Below are positions 49,780-57,800 of a DNA stretch of 64,000 nucleotides, in pieces (position 1 is the stretch's first letter; every line of letters starts with the position of its first letter). The stretch comes from Faucicola mancuniensis (GTDB taxonomy: Bacteria > Pseudomonadota > Gammaproteobacteria > Pseudomonadales > Moraxellaceae), in the NCBI RefSeq assembly GCF_046523945.1, contig NZ_CP171363.1, positions 1,178,001-1,242,000 on the forward strand, read 5' to 3'. A program made the position numbers and the translations under genes. The notes under the pieces were generated by a model. The model searched no databases. It saw nothing but the letters and a program-made list of their open reading frames with translations, and was not told the origin of the DNA.

Positions 49780-49864
49780 ACACGTTGGTAATGCCGTTCC
49801 GCCACCGCTTGCCAATGCGATTGCAAAGCAGTGTGTTGAGTTTCTTGAAAAGAATAACAAATAA
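49746..49864 (+). pseudogene. C-terminal tail of a C5 cytosine DNA methyltransferase
   Basis: In the frame ending at TAA 49862-49864 the DNA reads HSKRCEHVGNAVPPPLANAI and then AKQCVEFLEKNNK. VGNAVPPPLA is the near-invariant motif X at the end of C5 DNA methyltransferases. Nothing of motifs I-VIII is seen upstream, where the frame closes. It is what remains of a lost cytosine methyltransferase, presumably from a restriction-modification system. Confidence 0.7.
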
Positions 49865-49882
49865 CATTTATTTAAATGTAAT

Positions 49883-49909
49883 AAAAAGCCACACATCGTG
49901 GCTTTTTTA
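49883..49909 (+). terminator. terminator after the methyltransferase scar
   Basis: AAAAGCCAC and GTGGCTTTT stem with a T-run, directly after the remnant. Probably the original terminator of the lost gene. Confidence 0.85.
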
Positions 49910-50011
49910 TCACCAAATTGACAAAAAAAATGACATTTCTCCAAAAACCGATTAAACTAACCCACATTTTCAATTCAAGCAAATTAAGGCAAATTTAAAC
50001 CAAGGTGAACC

Positions 50012-51454
50012 GTGAACATCAAACGTTTATTAGGCGAAACGATAATCTATGGCATTGGGGCGATTTTGCCACGAGTCATCACATTTTTACTAAACCCCTT
50101 ATATATCAACTATATAGACAAACAAGCTTTTGCCATTTTCACTAGCCTATATGCGTGGATAGCCTTTATCAACATCATGCTCACATTCGGCTTTGAAACG
50201 TCGTACTTTCGCTACGCATCAGAAGACGGTATGCACAAAAAAGTTTTTAACACGTCTTTTTGGTTCGTAACCGCCCTTGCCACCGTATTTTTGCTTGCCA
50301 TACTGCTGTTTAACTATCCGCTTGCCACCTTAATGGACTATGCGAGTAACCCAGAATACCTGTGTTGGTTTGCGTGGATAGCGTTTTTTGATGCGGTTTG
50401 CACCATTCCGTTTGCCTATTTGCGATTTCACAACAAGCCTGTCATGTACTCCGCCATTCGTGTGTCGTCCATTCTTATTCAGACCGTGTTAGTCATTGCG
50501 TTATTCCGCTTTGTTCCTGTGGATTTTGCCAAAAGCATTGGGCTAAAACAGCAAGTTTCTTATCCATTTTTTAGTAATTTAATCGCAAGTATCTCAACTT
50601 TTGTTATGCTTTTACCAATTATATTAAAAGTAAAACTCGGTTTTGATAAAGTATTATTTAGAAAAATGTTAAGCTATTCTTATCCTGTTATGTTGGCGGG
50701 CTTGGCGTTTATGGTCAATGAAAATTTTGACAAAATCATTCAATACTACATGATTGACAAAGGCGATGCAGGGGCGTATGGCGGTGCGTACAAATTGGCG
50801 GTGCTGATGACGCTATTCGTAACGGCATATCGTATGGGGATTGAGCCATTTTTATTCAAACAAATGAAAAACGCCGATGCCAAAAACACTTACGCCAAAC
50901 TCACCGAATATTTCACCCTGTTTGCGTCTGTGGTGGCGTTAGGCATTATCGCCAATATCTCGTGGCTAAAACGCCTGTTTATCACCGACAGTAGCTACTG
51001 GACAGCGATTGACATCGTGCCGATTATCGTCATTGCCAATCTGTTTTTTGGCATTTATTACAACCTGTCTACTTGGTACAAAGTCACCGACCGCACCAAA
51101 ATCGGCACAGCGATTTCGTGGTTTGGGGCGGGCTTGACGATTTTGTTACATTTGCTATTTTTGCAAAAATACGGCTTTATGGTGTCCGCTTGGGTTACGC
51201 TTGCGGTATATGCGACCATGACGGCAATTTCCTATGTTTTGGGGCAAAAAATGTACCCAATTCCGTACAAAACCAAAAAAATTGGCGGATTTTTGGCAAT
51301 TTTAATCGCTTTTAGCTTAATGATTGTCAATGTGTTTGAAATGAACTTTTGGTTGTCAAACGCCTTGTTAATCGTGTATATGGTGATGGTGGCGTATGTT
51401 GAGCGAGATTTGATTCACAAATTGTTGAACAAAAGCAAAAAAGCGGTAAAATAA
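50012..51454 (+). CDS. polysaccharide flippase-like membrane protein
   Basis: 480 residues with about twelve to fourteen hydrophobic helices, of the MOP/Wzx-type superfamily that moves lipid-linked sugars across the inner membrane. The N-terminus (LLGETIIYGIGAILPRVITF) and the loop ENFDKIIQYYMIDKGDAGAY are characteristic. GTG start with AAGGTGA just upstream. No glycosyltransferase or other polysaccharide gene lies next to it, so its substrate is unknown. Confidence 0.8.
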   Translation: MNIKRLLGETIIYGIGAILPRVITFLLNPLYINYIDKQAFAIFTSLYAWIAFINIMLTFGFETSYFRYASEDGMHKKVFNTSFWFVTALATVFLLAILLFNYPLATLMDYASNPEYLCWFAWIAFFDAVCTIPFAYLRFHNKPVMYSAIRVSSILIQTVLVIALFRFVPVDFAKSIGLKQQVSYPFFSNLIASISTFVMLLPIILKVKLGFDKVLFRKMLSYSYPVMLAGLAFMVNENFDKIIQYYMIDKGDAGAYGGAYKLAVLMTLFVTAYRMGIEPFLFKQMKNADAKNTYAKLTEYFTLFASVVALGIIANISWLKRLFITDSSYWTAIDIVPIIVIANLFFGIYYNLSTWYKVTDRTKIGTAISWFGAGLTILLHLLFLQKYGFMVSAWVTLAVYATMTAISYVLGQKMYPIPYKTKKIGGFLAILIAFSLMIVNVFEMNFWLSNALLIVYMVMVAYVERDLIHKLLNKSKKAVK

Positions 51455-51565
51455 CCATAGATTTTTGCTTACGTTTTCCCTTATAATAGTAGGGAAAAAT
51501 TCTTACCCGCATTACATATATTTTATGTTTTGTGAAAACATGACAAAAATAAGAGAACGTGCCGA

Positions 51566-52120
51566 ATGAAAAAAGTAGTTATGTTATCAGCCATTGCCCT
51601 GCTAAGCACAGCGGGCATTGCTGTCAGCCAAGCCGAAACCGCCAGCACTGCATCTGCAACCGCATCAACTGCTAGCCAACCTGCAACCGCTTCTGCACCA
51701 GCCACAGAAGCTAAAAAACAACCAGAAGTGCCAAAAGACCCACCCCAAGTGCAAAAATTGATTGCCTTGTATCCAAACTTGATTGCCCGTATCGCCCCAC
51801 AAGGCAAAGTGTGCTTTGAAGGTCAAGATTGCGATATCACCATTGCGGCAACGCTGGGTGCAGCCGACCCAAACAACCCACGTGACGGTAAAGCCATCTA
51901 TGAAGGCGTGTGCCATACTTGCCACGCAACAGGACTTTTGGCATCACCAAAATTTGGTGACAAAGCAGGCTGGGCACCACGTATTGCCAAAGGTGCAGCG
52001 ACTTTGCATGACCATGCCATCAAAGGCTTTAACGCTATGCCTCCCAAAGGTGGTAAAGCGGACTTGCTAGACCAAGAAGTTATCAACGCTGTCGATTATA
52101 TGATTGAAAATGCCAAATAA
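51566..52120 (+). CDS. cytochrome c5-like c-type cytochrome
   Basis: 184 residues, exported. A signal peptide ends near AVSQAE, followed by an Ala/Thr/Ser/Pro linker (about residues 25-60) and one class I cytochrome domain with haem motif CHTCH and the distal methionine probably in GFNAMPPKGG. The sequence VCHTCHATGLLASPKFGDKA is typical of cytochrome c5. Maturation would need the Ccm system, part of which (ccmA, ccmB) lies 8 kb upstream. Confidence 0.85.
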   Translation: MKKVVMLSAIALLSTAGIAVSQAETASTASATASTASQPATASAPATEAKKQPEVPKDPPQVQKLIALYPNLIARIAPQGKVCFEGQDCDITIAATLGAADPNNPRDGKAIYEGVCHTCHATGLLASPKFGDKAGWAPRIAKGAATLHDHAIKGFNAMPPKGGKADLLDQEVINAVDYMIENAK

Positions 52121-52141
52121 CTGATTGCATATTTCCAATCA

Positions 52142-52177
52142 AAAAAGCGAATAATGGTTAAATTATTCGCTTTTTTT
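52142..52177. terminator. bidirectional terminator
   Basis: AAAAAGCGAATAA pairs with TTATTCGCTTTTT. It serves the cytochrome gene on the plus strand and the broken epimerase gene on the minus strand. Confidence 0.88.
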
Positions 52178-52516
52178 ATGGCAAAATTTGGGTAAAATCT
52201 CTGTTTAATAACCGCAAAAAATTCGCATTATCCGCCACATTACCATTTTCTAGCAAAATCAAACTATCCACGCTTATCATCTTGCTAAACGGTTGTAAAA
52301 TACTGGCAAAAAACTTGGCAATCGGCATGGGAATATTGACAATAACAGGCGAATTTTTGTGATAAAATTTTACTCGTAAACCGCTTAAATACTCAGCTAA
52401 GGTCAAAGCTTTCTCGCCTGTAAAATTAATCACTTTGGGTAAATTGTCTGTTTTTGTTAAATTGACCAAGCCCAACGCCACATCATCAACGTGAATGGGG
52501 CTTGAAACTGTTTCTT
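52176..52516 (-). pseudogene. NAD-dependent epimerase, C-terminal half
   Basis: The 3' part of an epimerase/NDUFA9-like gene, with SPIHVDDVALGLVNLTK and a C-terminal domain ending RLLNRDFTQILP. The 5' half lies at 53989-54529 on the same strand. The two are separated by an IS607-like element. Joining 53989 to 52516 restores one frame across a CAA codon. Confidence 0.85.
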
Positions 52517-52549
52517 GAAAACTAACTAAATCTACTTTATAATATCCAA

Positions 52550-52687
52550 ATGAATAGATTAATTAGTATCAACGAAGCATCAAAACAACTAGGTGTGTCT
52601 GTCTCAACATTACGCAGATGGGATAAAAGTGGCATGCTTGTTGCCCAAAGAACGCCAAAAGGACACAGACGTTACGATAAGTACTAG
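52550..52687 (+). pseudogene. IS607 TnpA remnant, DNA-binding domain only
   Basis: 45 codons, MNRLISINEASKQLGVSVST to GHRRYDKY, then TAG. This is the MerR-type helix-turn-helix that begins IS607 serine recombinases; the catalytic serine domain (normally some 150 more residues) is gone. The TAG is one base before the tnpB ATG. It may still bind the element ends and repress, but cannot move the element. Confidence 0.8.
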
Positions 52688-52688
52688 A

Positions 52689-53852
52689 ATGACCCTAATA
52701 CGTGGACACATCATCGCCCTAGACCCAACGAATAAACAAGCAACCTACTTTGCAAAGGCTTGCGGTGTGGCTCGTCTTGCCTATAACTGGGCGTTAGCCG
52801 AATGGCAAAACCAATACGAACAAGACAAAAAATACAGTGACGAATGTTTAGCAAATAGCATAGAAATTGATGAAACCAAACTTAACAAACCATCACAAGG
52901 CAAATTAAGAAAACAACTAAATAGCATAAAAAGACAACAATTCCCCTTTATGCTAGAAGTAACCAAATGCAGCCCACAACTTGCCATCATGCAACTAGGA
53001 GACGCATTCAAACGCTTTTTTAAAGGTGAAAGCAAATACCCACAATTTAGAAAAAAAGGCGTAAATGACAGATTTAGCTTATCCAACGACCAATTTAAAC
53101 TTATTGACATCAATAACAAACCTTTTATCAAAGTCCCCAATCTTGGACTTGTTAGAATGCGTGAAAAACTGCGACACACAGGCAAAATCCTATCTGCCAA
53201 AATCTTTAAACAAGGCGGTAAATGGTTTGTATCAGTTGCCGTTGAATTACAAAACATCATCAAACCACAACCCAAAACAGACAAACAAGTTGGTATTGAT
53301 TTAGGCATTACAGACCTTGCCACCTTGTCAAATGGCGAAAAAATCCAAGCACCAAAACCATTAAAAAACAAACTCAAACAACTAAGACGATTGAATAAAA
53401 GTTTATCAAAAAAACAAAAAGGCTCAAAAAACCGTGAAAAGGCAAAAACCAAGCTATCACGGCTACACTTTAAAATCAGCAATATCAGAAAAGACTTTTT
53501 ACACAAGCTAACCACAAGCCTTGTTAAGTCTTATGATGTGATTTGTCTTGAAAACCTAAATGTAAAAGGCATGGTAAAGAATAAAAAACTTAGCCGTGCG
53601 ATTAATGATTTAGGTTTTTATGAGTTTAAACGACAATTGATTTATAAAGCGAACCAATGGGGCAAAACAGTGAAAGAATTAGATAGATTTTATCCCAGTT
53701 CGAAAACTTGCCACAATTGTAATTATAAATTGGATAACTTGCTACTTAGTATGAGAAATTGGCAATGCCCAAATTGCCATATTACGCATGATAGAGATAT
53801 AAACGCTAGTATCAATATCCTAAATCATGCAACTAAGGTTTTAACAACCTAA
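52689..53852 (+). CDS. tnpB: TnpB, RNA-guided nuclease of an IS607-like element
   Basis: 387 residues from ATG 52689 (MTLIRGHIIALDPTNKQATY). The RuvC-like active site is complete: Asp in VGIDLGITDLATL, Glu in ICLENLNVKGM, and Asp in ITHDRDINASINIL. The zinc finger has CHNCNY and CPNCHI. TnpB proteins cut DNA guided by an omega RNA from the element's right end, helping the element persist. Here the partner recombinase is broken while TnpB is intact. Confidence 0.9.
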   Translation: MTLIRGHIIALDPTNKQATYFAKACGVARLAYNWALAEWQNQYEQDKKYSDECLANSIEIDETKLNKPSQGKLRKQLNSIKRQQFPFMLEVTKCSPQLAIMQLGDAFKRFFKGESKYPQFRKKGVNDRFSLSNDQFKLIDINNKPFIKVPNLGLVRMREKLRHTGKILSAKIFKQGGKWFVSVAVELQNIIKPQPKTDKQVGIDLGITDLATLSNGEKIQAPKPLKNKLKQLRRLNKSLSKKQKGSKNREKAKTKLSRLHFKISNIRKDFLHKLTTSLVKSYDVICLENLNVKGMVKNKKLSRAINDLGFYEFKRQLIYKANQWGKTVKELDRFYPSSKTCHNCNYKLDNLLLSMRNWQCPNCHITHDRDINASINILNHATKVLTT

Positions 53853-53988
53853 TATTTTTGGCGGTGAGTTCCACCGTGTCAGCCTATGGAGTTGATGTAA
53901 GTCTTAAGTCAAATGACAAGAGCAAACAACGTTGAAGTAGGAAGAAAACGCTAAATTTGCCTATAGGTAGACTTAGGTAGGTTTTTCG
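53780..53988 (+). ncRNA. probable omega RNA region of TnpB
   Basis: The 3' end of tnpB and the 136 bp after it up to the element end, where omega RNAs are encoded in this family. GGCGGTGAGTTCCACCGTG (53861-53879) contains a small GGTG/CACC stem. The guide would be the flanking DNA from 53989. The start of the RNA cannot be set from sequence alone. Confidence 0.4.
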
Positions 53989-54529
53989 GAACGGTAATGT
54001 CAAAATTTCCGCCATTTGGCAAAAACAAAATCGGTAATTTTGCCATTTTTAAAAACATCTCGGTACTTGCACCACCTTGCCCAAAAACAAGCGAAGGACG
54101 AGCGATTTTTACACTAAAATTAGCATCAGCTAAATTTAAAATGGCATTATCGCCACGCCCTTTGCTACCGACAAAGGCGACTTTTTGCGTTGGGTCTGCA
54201 CTGAGTGCGGAGAGATTTATCCATTGTTTGACGTTTTGGCTTTTGCTATGCTTTTTAAATAAGTTGGCAAGTCGTGCAGGCGTGTGGTGGTGGACATTTT
54301 CCATGAGCGTTTTGTCGTTTGACATCACGCCTACCATGTTGATGATGATGTCGGTTTTGGCGAAAATCTGAGCGATTTTGGCGACATCTAATTCATTGGG
54401 TTTGGTGAAATCAATCTCACGGTTTGATAAGGTGATGACGTTGTGGTTTTCGTTTTTTAACAAAGTAAATACTTTTTTGCCGATAAAGCCACTTCCACCA
54501 AAAAGTAAAATGTTCAATCTTGCCACCAA
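53989..54529 (-). pseudogene. NAD-dependent epimerase, N-terminal half
   Basis: About 180 codons with the Rossmann motif LLFGGSGFIGKKV, DIIINMVGVMSND and SKGRGDNAI, like complex-I NDUFA9-type and other NAD(P)-binding epimerases. The chain continues into the IS607-like element and stops after a few foreign residues. The start is uncertain: TTG 54529, GTG 54526 or TTG 54517 are possible. It was intact before the insertion. Confidence 0.85.
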
Positions 54530-54572
54530 ATCGTTGTTTCAATATCCATAATCTACTCTTTTAATAGGCACA

Positions 54573-54630
54573 AAAAAGCCCACAGGTAAGGCATGGAAAT
54601 TATTAAGAAACCAAACATAAGCTGTGGGGG
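54573..54630 (-). terminator. possible terminator of the mod operon
   Basis: On the minus strand CCCCCACAG is followed 36 bases later by CTGTGGG and CTTTTTTG. The loop is long but the stem and T-run are good, and it lies after modC in the right direction. Confidence 0.5.
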
Positions 54631-54656
54631 TTACAGTCTTTATTATAACAAATAAA

Positions 54657-54682
54657 GTGTAAATAACGCTAGGATATCTTAC
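54657..54682 (+). repeat. solitary IS481-type terminal repeat
   Basis: All 26 bases match the right end of the IS481-family element at 57767-57792 (TGTAAATAACGCT, then AGGATATCTTACA). No partner end or transposase is nearby. It sits inside the perfect inverted repeat ATAAAGTGTAA (54651-54661) / TTACACTTTAT (54685-54695). It is probably the scar of an earlier insertion. Confidence 0.8.
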
Positions 54683-54771
54683 ATCTTACACTTTATCTAT
54701 TTTTAAAAATACTCGACTAAATTTCTTAGTATATTGCTTTTTGAAACCCTTTGCTACCTTGCATTAATATT

Positions 54772-55401
54772 TTACAAAAAATAAATCTCACTCGCCAGTT
54801 GCTCGATTTCACCTTTATCATGGCTGACATACAGCATAGGGATGTTGGAGGTGGCGATAATTTGCTGAAAAAACGGCAAAATCTCAGCTTTATGAATACT
54901 ATCAAGAGCGGATAGCGGTTCATCTAGCAACAGCACATTGGGCGAATACAGCAAGGCTCGCCCCAACGCCACCCGTTGTTTTTCACCGCCAGAGAGTTTG
55001 GTCGGCATACGCTCGGTTAAATCATTGAGTTTTAACAAGTTAATAATCGTATTTGGGTCAAAACGCCTATCTTGCTCGCTGATATTGCGATAGCCAAATA
55101 ATAGATTATCCATGACGTTTTTATGCGGAAAAAGCTGGGCATCTTGAAACACTAGCCCGACTCGTCTTTGTTGTATGGGTAGATTGATTTTTTTGTCAAA
55201 GTCAAACCACGTTTGTCCATTGATATCAATTTTGCCGAAAATTGGTGTGTGAATCCCTGCAATGGCGTGCAAAATACTGGTTTTGCCAGAGCCAGACACG
55301 CCAAACAAGCCGACAACGGATTGCTCGGATTGTAAATTGACGTTTAACTGTTTTTTGCCGAGTTTTAAGCTAAATTGACAAGCAAATAATAAGGGTTGCA
55401 T
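54772..55401 (-). CDS. modC: molybdate ABC transporter ATP-binding protein, short form
   Basis: 209 residues of ABC ATPase with Walker A GVSGSGKTS, signature LSGGEKQRVALGRAL, Walker B LLLDEPLSALD and switch His in YVSHDKGE. The ATPase domain is complete, but the C-terminal TOBE/Mop domain, which binds molybdate or oxyanions in ModC of about 350 residues, is absent. No TOBE-like sequence is seen in other frames downstream. Follows modB by 13 bp. Confidence 0.85.
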   Translation of the reverse strand: MQPLLFACQFSLKLGKKQLNVNLQSEQSVVGLFGVSGSGKTSILHAIAGIHTPIFGKIDINGQTWFDFDKKINLPIQQRRVGLVFQDAQLFPHKNVMDNLLFGYRNISEQDRRFDPNTIINLLKLNDLTERMPTKLSGGEKQRVALGRALLYSPNVLLLDEPLSALDSIHKAEILPFFQQIIATSNIPMLYVSHDKGEIEQLASEIYFL

Positions 55402-55414
55402 TTTTTCTACTTTT

Positions 55415-56104
55415 CTATTGTAATTTTTTCTTTTGATAACGGGCGTACCATTGCGACAGCCATAACGCCAAAAAGGCGATACTGACCGAAATCACAAGCA
55501 ATCGCATGATTTGGGCATCGCTGTCAGGTTGTTGCAATAGGCTATAAATGGCAAGCGGTAGAGTGCGAGTTTCGCCTGCGACATTACCAACAAAAGTTAT
55601 GGTCGCTCCAAATTCTCCCAAACTGCGACAAAACGACAAAATTGCCCCAATCAAAATCCCTGTCCCCGCCAATGGCAAGGTAATCTGAAAAAATGTCTGA
55701 AGCCATGTCGCTCCGAGCGTCATGGCGGTGATTTCAAGGCGTTTATCGACCAATTCTATGGCTAGGCGAACCGCTTGCACCATGAGTGGAAATCCCATGA
55801 CCGCAGACGCAAGCACCGCCCCTTTCCAGTTAAAAGCAAATTCCAAACCAATTGCCAATAAATATTTGCCAATAATCCCTTCATTGCCAAATAGCACCAA
55901 TAGGATATAACCTGGTACGACAGGCGGTAACACAAGGGGCAAAAATGCCAGCGTTTCAACCAACGATTTGCCCCAAAACTCTTTGCGAGCGAGCAACCAA
56001 CCGACCGCTATGGCAGGAACAAGGTTGAACAATAGGCTAAACCCTGCAACTTGGCACGACAGTTTGATAGCGTCAATTTCTTCGGCGGTTAGGTTAAATA
56101 TCAT
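55415..56104 (-). CDS. modB: molybdate ABC transporter permease
   Basis: Inner-membrane permease, 229 residues, with about five or six helices. The EAA loop is seen in ITAMTLGATWLQTFFQITLP, and SFCRSLGEFGATITFVGNV is the hallmark of ModB. It starts 3 bp after the modA stop and is followed closely by modC. Confidence 0.93.
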   Translation of the reverse strand: MIFNLTAEEIDAIKLSCQVAGFSLLFNLVPAIAVGWLLARKEFWGKSLVETLAFLPLVLPPVVPGYILLVLFGNEGIIGKYLLAIGLEFAFNWKGAVLASAVMGFPLMVQAVRLAIELVDKRLEITAMTLGATWLQTFFQITLPLAGTGILIGAILSFCRSLGEFGATITFVGNVAGETRTLPLAIYSLLQQPDSDAQIMRLLVISVSIAFLALWLSQWYARYQKKKLQ

Positions 56105-56107
56105 GGG

Positions 56108-56878
56108 TTATTGCAATACATTAAAGCCATATTTTTGATAAATTGCTTTGGCGGATGAGCTTTGTAAAAACGCATAATACTGTTGAATTTCAGTATTTTG
56201 TTCATTGTTTTTGACTATGCCAATTGGATAGACAATCGGTGTGTGGGTTGTCAAAGGAAATACGCCAAGGGTTTTGACATTATCCACGACAGCCACATCG
56301 GTGGCATATACGATGCCTAGCTGACATTCGCCACGATTGACAAAATTGAGTGCCGAACGCACGTCTTCGGTTTCGACCAAATGCGGTTGCACACTTTGCC
56401 ACCAACCTAGATTGGTTAAGGCTTGTTTGGCGTATTTGCCAACTGGCACGGTGGTGGTGTTGCCTGTGCAAAGTTTACCTGTCAAAGCCTTGCTGATATC
56501 AAAGTTTTTATCCATAACAATGCTAGGTGAATGGCTTGCTTTTGGGGCGATTAACACCAAGTTATTTCCCAAAAAATTTTTGGTTGTGCCTGCGACCAGT
56601 TTATTTTTTTGTTGTAAATAATTCATCCAAGCGGTATCTGCCGAGATAAAAATATCGACTTTTGCCCCTTGTTCGATTTGTTTGGCTAAGGTTGCCGAAG
56701 ACGCAAATGAGGTTTTGACATGGGTATGGTATTGATTTTCATACAGTTGATTGATGTCGTTGATAGCGTTAGTCATGCTGGCGGCGGCATAAATGGTAAC
56801 AGTTTTTTCTTTGTTATCACAGCCTGTGATGTTTGACAATAATAACAATAATGCCATGATTTTATGCGTATTTTTCAT
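56108..56878 (-). CDS. modA: molybdate-binding lipoprotein
   Basis: Substrate-binding protein of the ModABC importer, 256 residues. The lipoprotein signal ends in SNITGCDNK, so it is tethered to the membrane. The ligand-binding motifs AAASMTNAINDI and ISADTAWMNYL are present. An IS481-type element ends only 13 bp upstream of the ATG, so its native promoter or the read-through from moaE has been replaced. Confidence 0.92.
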   Translation of the reverse strand: MKNTHKIMALLLLLSNITGCDNKEKTVTIYAAASMTNAINDINQLYENQYHTHVKTSFASSATLAKQIEQGAKVDIFISADTAWMNYLQQKNKLVAGTTKNFLGNNLVLIAPKASHSPSIVMDKNFDISKALTGKLCTGNTTTVPVGKYAKQALTNLGWWQSVQPHLVETEDVRSALNFVNRGECQLGIVYATDVAVVDNVKTLGVFPLTTHTPIVYPIGIVKNNEQNTEIQQYYAFLQSSSAKAIYQKYGFNVLQ

Positions 56879-56882
56879 AAAG

Positions 56883-57800
56883 TTTTAACCTGTAAGAACC
56901 TCAAGCGTTATTTACACTTTGTTTAAAATAAAACTCCAACCACTCATAAGGAGTAAAGGTTTGAGTTTTGCCAGTAATATCATCTTTTTTAGTTAAAGAT
57001 GAATGGGGTTTAACGGTATTATAGAAATTAAGAAATCTTGTTAATTCTTGCTTTCTATGTTCACTACCTGTAAATTCACATTGTTCATGCCACATTTCCA
57101 TGAGCGTACGTATTACTCGTTCTGCTTTACCATTGGTTTGTGGTTTGGCAACTTTGGTGAATTTCTGATTGATGTTGTTATCATAACAGGCTTTGACAAA
57201 TTCATGGTCTTTTGTGCCTTTATATTCTGTGCCATTGTCAGAATAAATCACCTCAATCGTATAAGGGCAAGGTTTAATAACTTGTTCTGTCAGAAACTTA
57301 GCCGCACTAAAAGCTGTTTTGTCTGGCATAATACAAGCATACAGTTCACGAGAATAATCATCAATGGCAACAAACAGATATTCTCTAGGGCTGTTGCTAT
57401 TTTGTCCTTTGAGCAGTGGTAGGCGTTTTGTATCTACGTGTACCATCTCACCAGGATAGGATTTATTATAACGCTTGGCTTGTTTTTTGAGTTTGTCTTG
57501 TATACTCTTTTCAACTTTAGCTAAGCGTTTAATGCCAAATTTCGCTTGTTTAAAGCGATTATTGACACTGGTTTGTGGTTTTAGTAACTTCACTCTAGCA
57601 AGTTTCAATACCTTGTAGATTGTTGGTCTTGATACTTTGTATTCTTCAGCAAGTGATGTTACGCTTTGTTTGTTTTGATGATAGGCTATCCAAATAGCTT
57701 CTCTTTCAAACGGTAGCAGTCTGGTGTTTTTATGTATGTTCATTTGCAGTATTTTATCCTAAATACTGTAAATAACGCTAGGATATCTTACATTTTAACC
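56883..57800. mobile_element. IS481-family insertion sequence with target duplication
   Basis: The element proper is 56891-57792 (902 bp). It has 26-bp terminal repeats starting TGTAAGA and ending TCTTACA; the outer 7 and inner 13 positions match between ends, while the middle 6 differ. The 8-bp direct repeat TTTTAACC flanks it at 56883-56890 and 57793-57800. It carries one transposase gene. Confidence 0.9.
56901..57743 (-). CDS. IS481-family transposase
   Basis: 280 residues, apparently intact. An N-terminal helix-turn-helix (SVTSLAEEYKVSRPTIYKVL) is followed by the rve/DDE domain: Asp in MVHVDTKRLP, Asp in VIYSDNGTEY and Glu in NGKAERVIRTL. The coding region fills the element between its terminal repeats. 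It should be able to move the element. Confidence 0.92.
   Translation of the reverse strand: MNIHKNTRLLPFEREAIWIAYHQNKQSVTSLAEEYKVSRPTIYKVLKLARVKLLKPQTSVNNRFKQAKFGIKRLAKVEKSIQDKLKKQAKRYNKSYPGEMVHVDTKRLPLLKGQNSNSPREYLFVAIDDYSRELYACIMPDKTAFSAAKFLTEQVIKPCPYTIEVIYSDNGTEYKGTKDHEFVKACYDNNINQKFTKVAKPQTNGKAERVIRTLMEMWHEQCEFTGSEHRKQELTRFLNFYNTVKPHSSLTKKDDITGKTQTFTPYEWLEFYFKQSVNNA

Larger units (their letters stand above)
52517..53988 (+). mobile_element. IS607-family-like element with truncated TnpA and intact TnpB
   Basis: 1472 bp inserted in an epimerase gene. The ends are imperfect inverted repeats: GAAAACTAACTAAATCTAC at 52517-52535 against the complement of 53967-53987 (GAAAAACCTACCTAAGTCT, then AC). 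Both junctions share GAA and no longer target duplication is seen, which fits the IS607 family. It encodes a MerR-like TnpA stub and TnpB. The boundaries come from restoring the epimerase reading frame. Confidence 0.78.
54530..54771. other. gap between the epimerase start and modC
   Basis: 242 bp with no gene. It holds a terminator-like stem for the minus strand, a single 26-bp IS481-type end, and a larger 11-bp inverted repeat around it, each listed separately. Confidence 0.6.

Noticed and set aside
49662..49955. 97-codon open frame across the signal-peptide stub and methyltransferase scar
   Set aside because: It runs out of frame with both recognisable fragments, crosses a terminator and has no family-like sequence.
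52781..53515. 244-codon minus-strand frame opposite tnpB
   Set aside because: Complement of an intact tnpB; no recognisable domain.
52517..53988. IS200/IS605-type element as the class of the TnpB element
   Set aside because: There is no Y1 transposase; the upstream frame is a MerR-type helix-turn-helix as in IS607, and the ends form inverted repeats.
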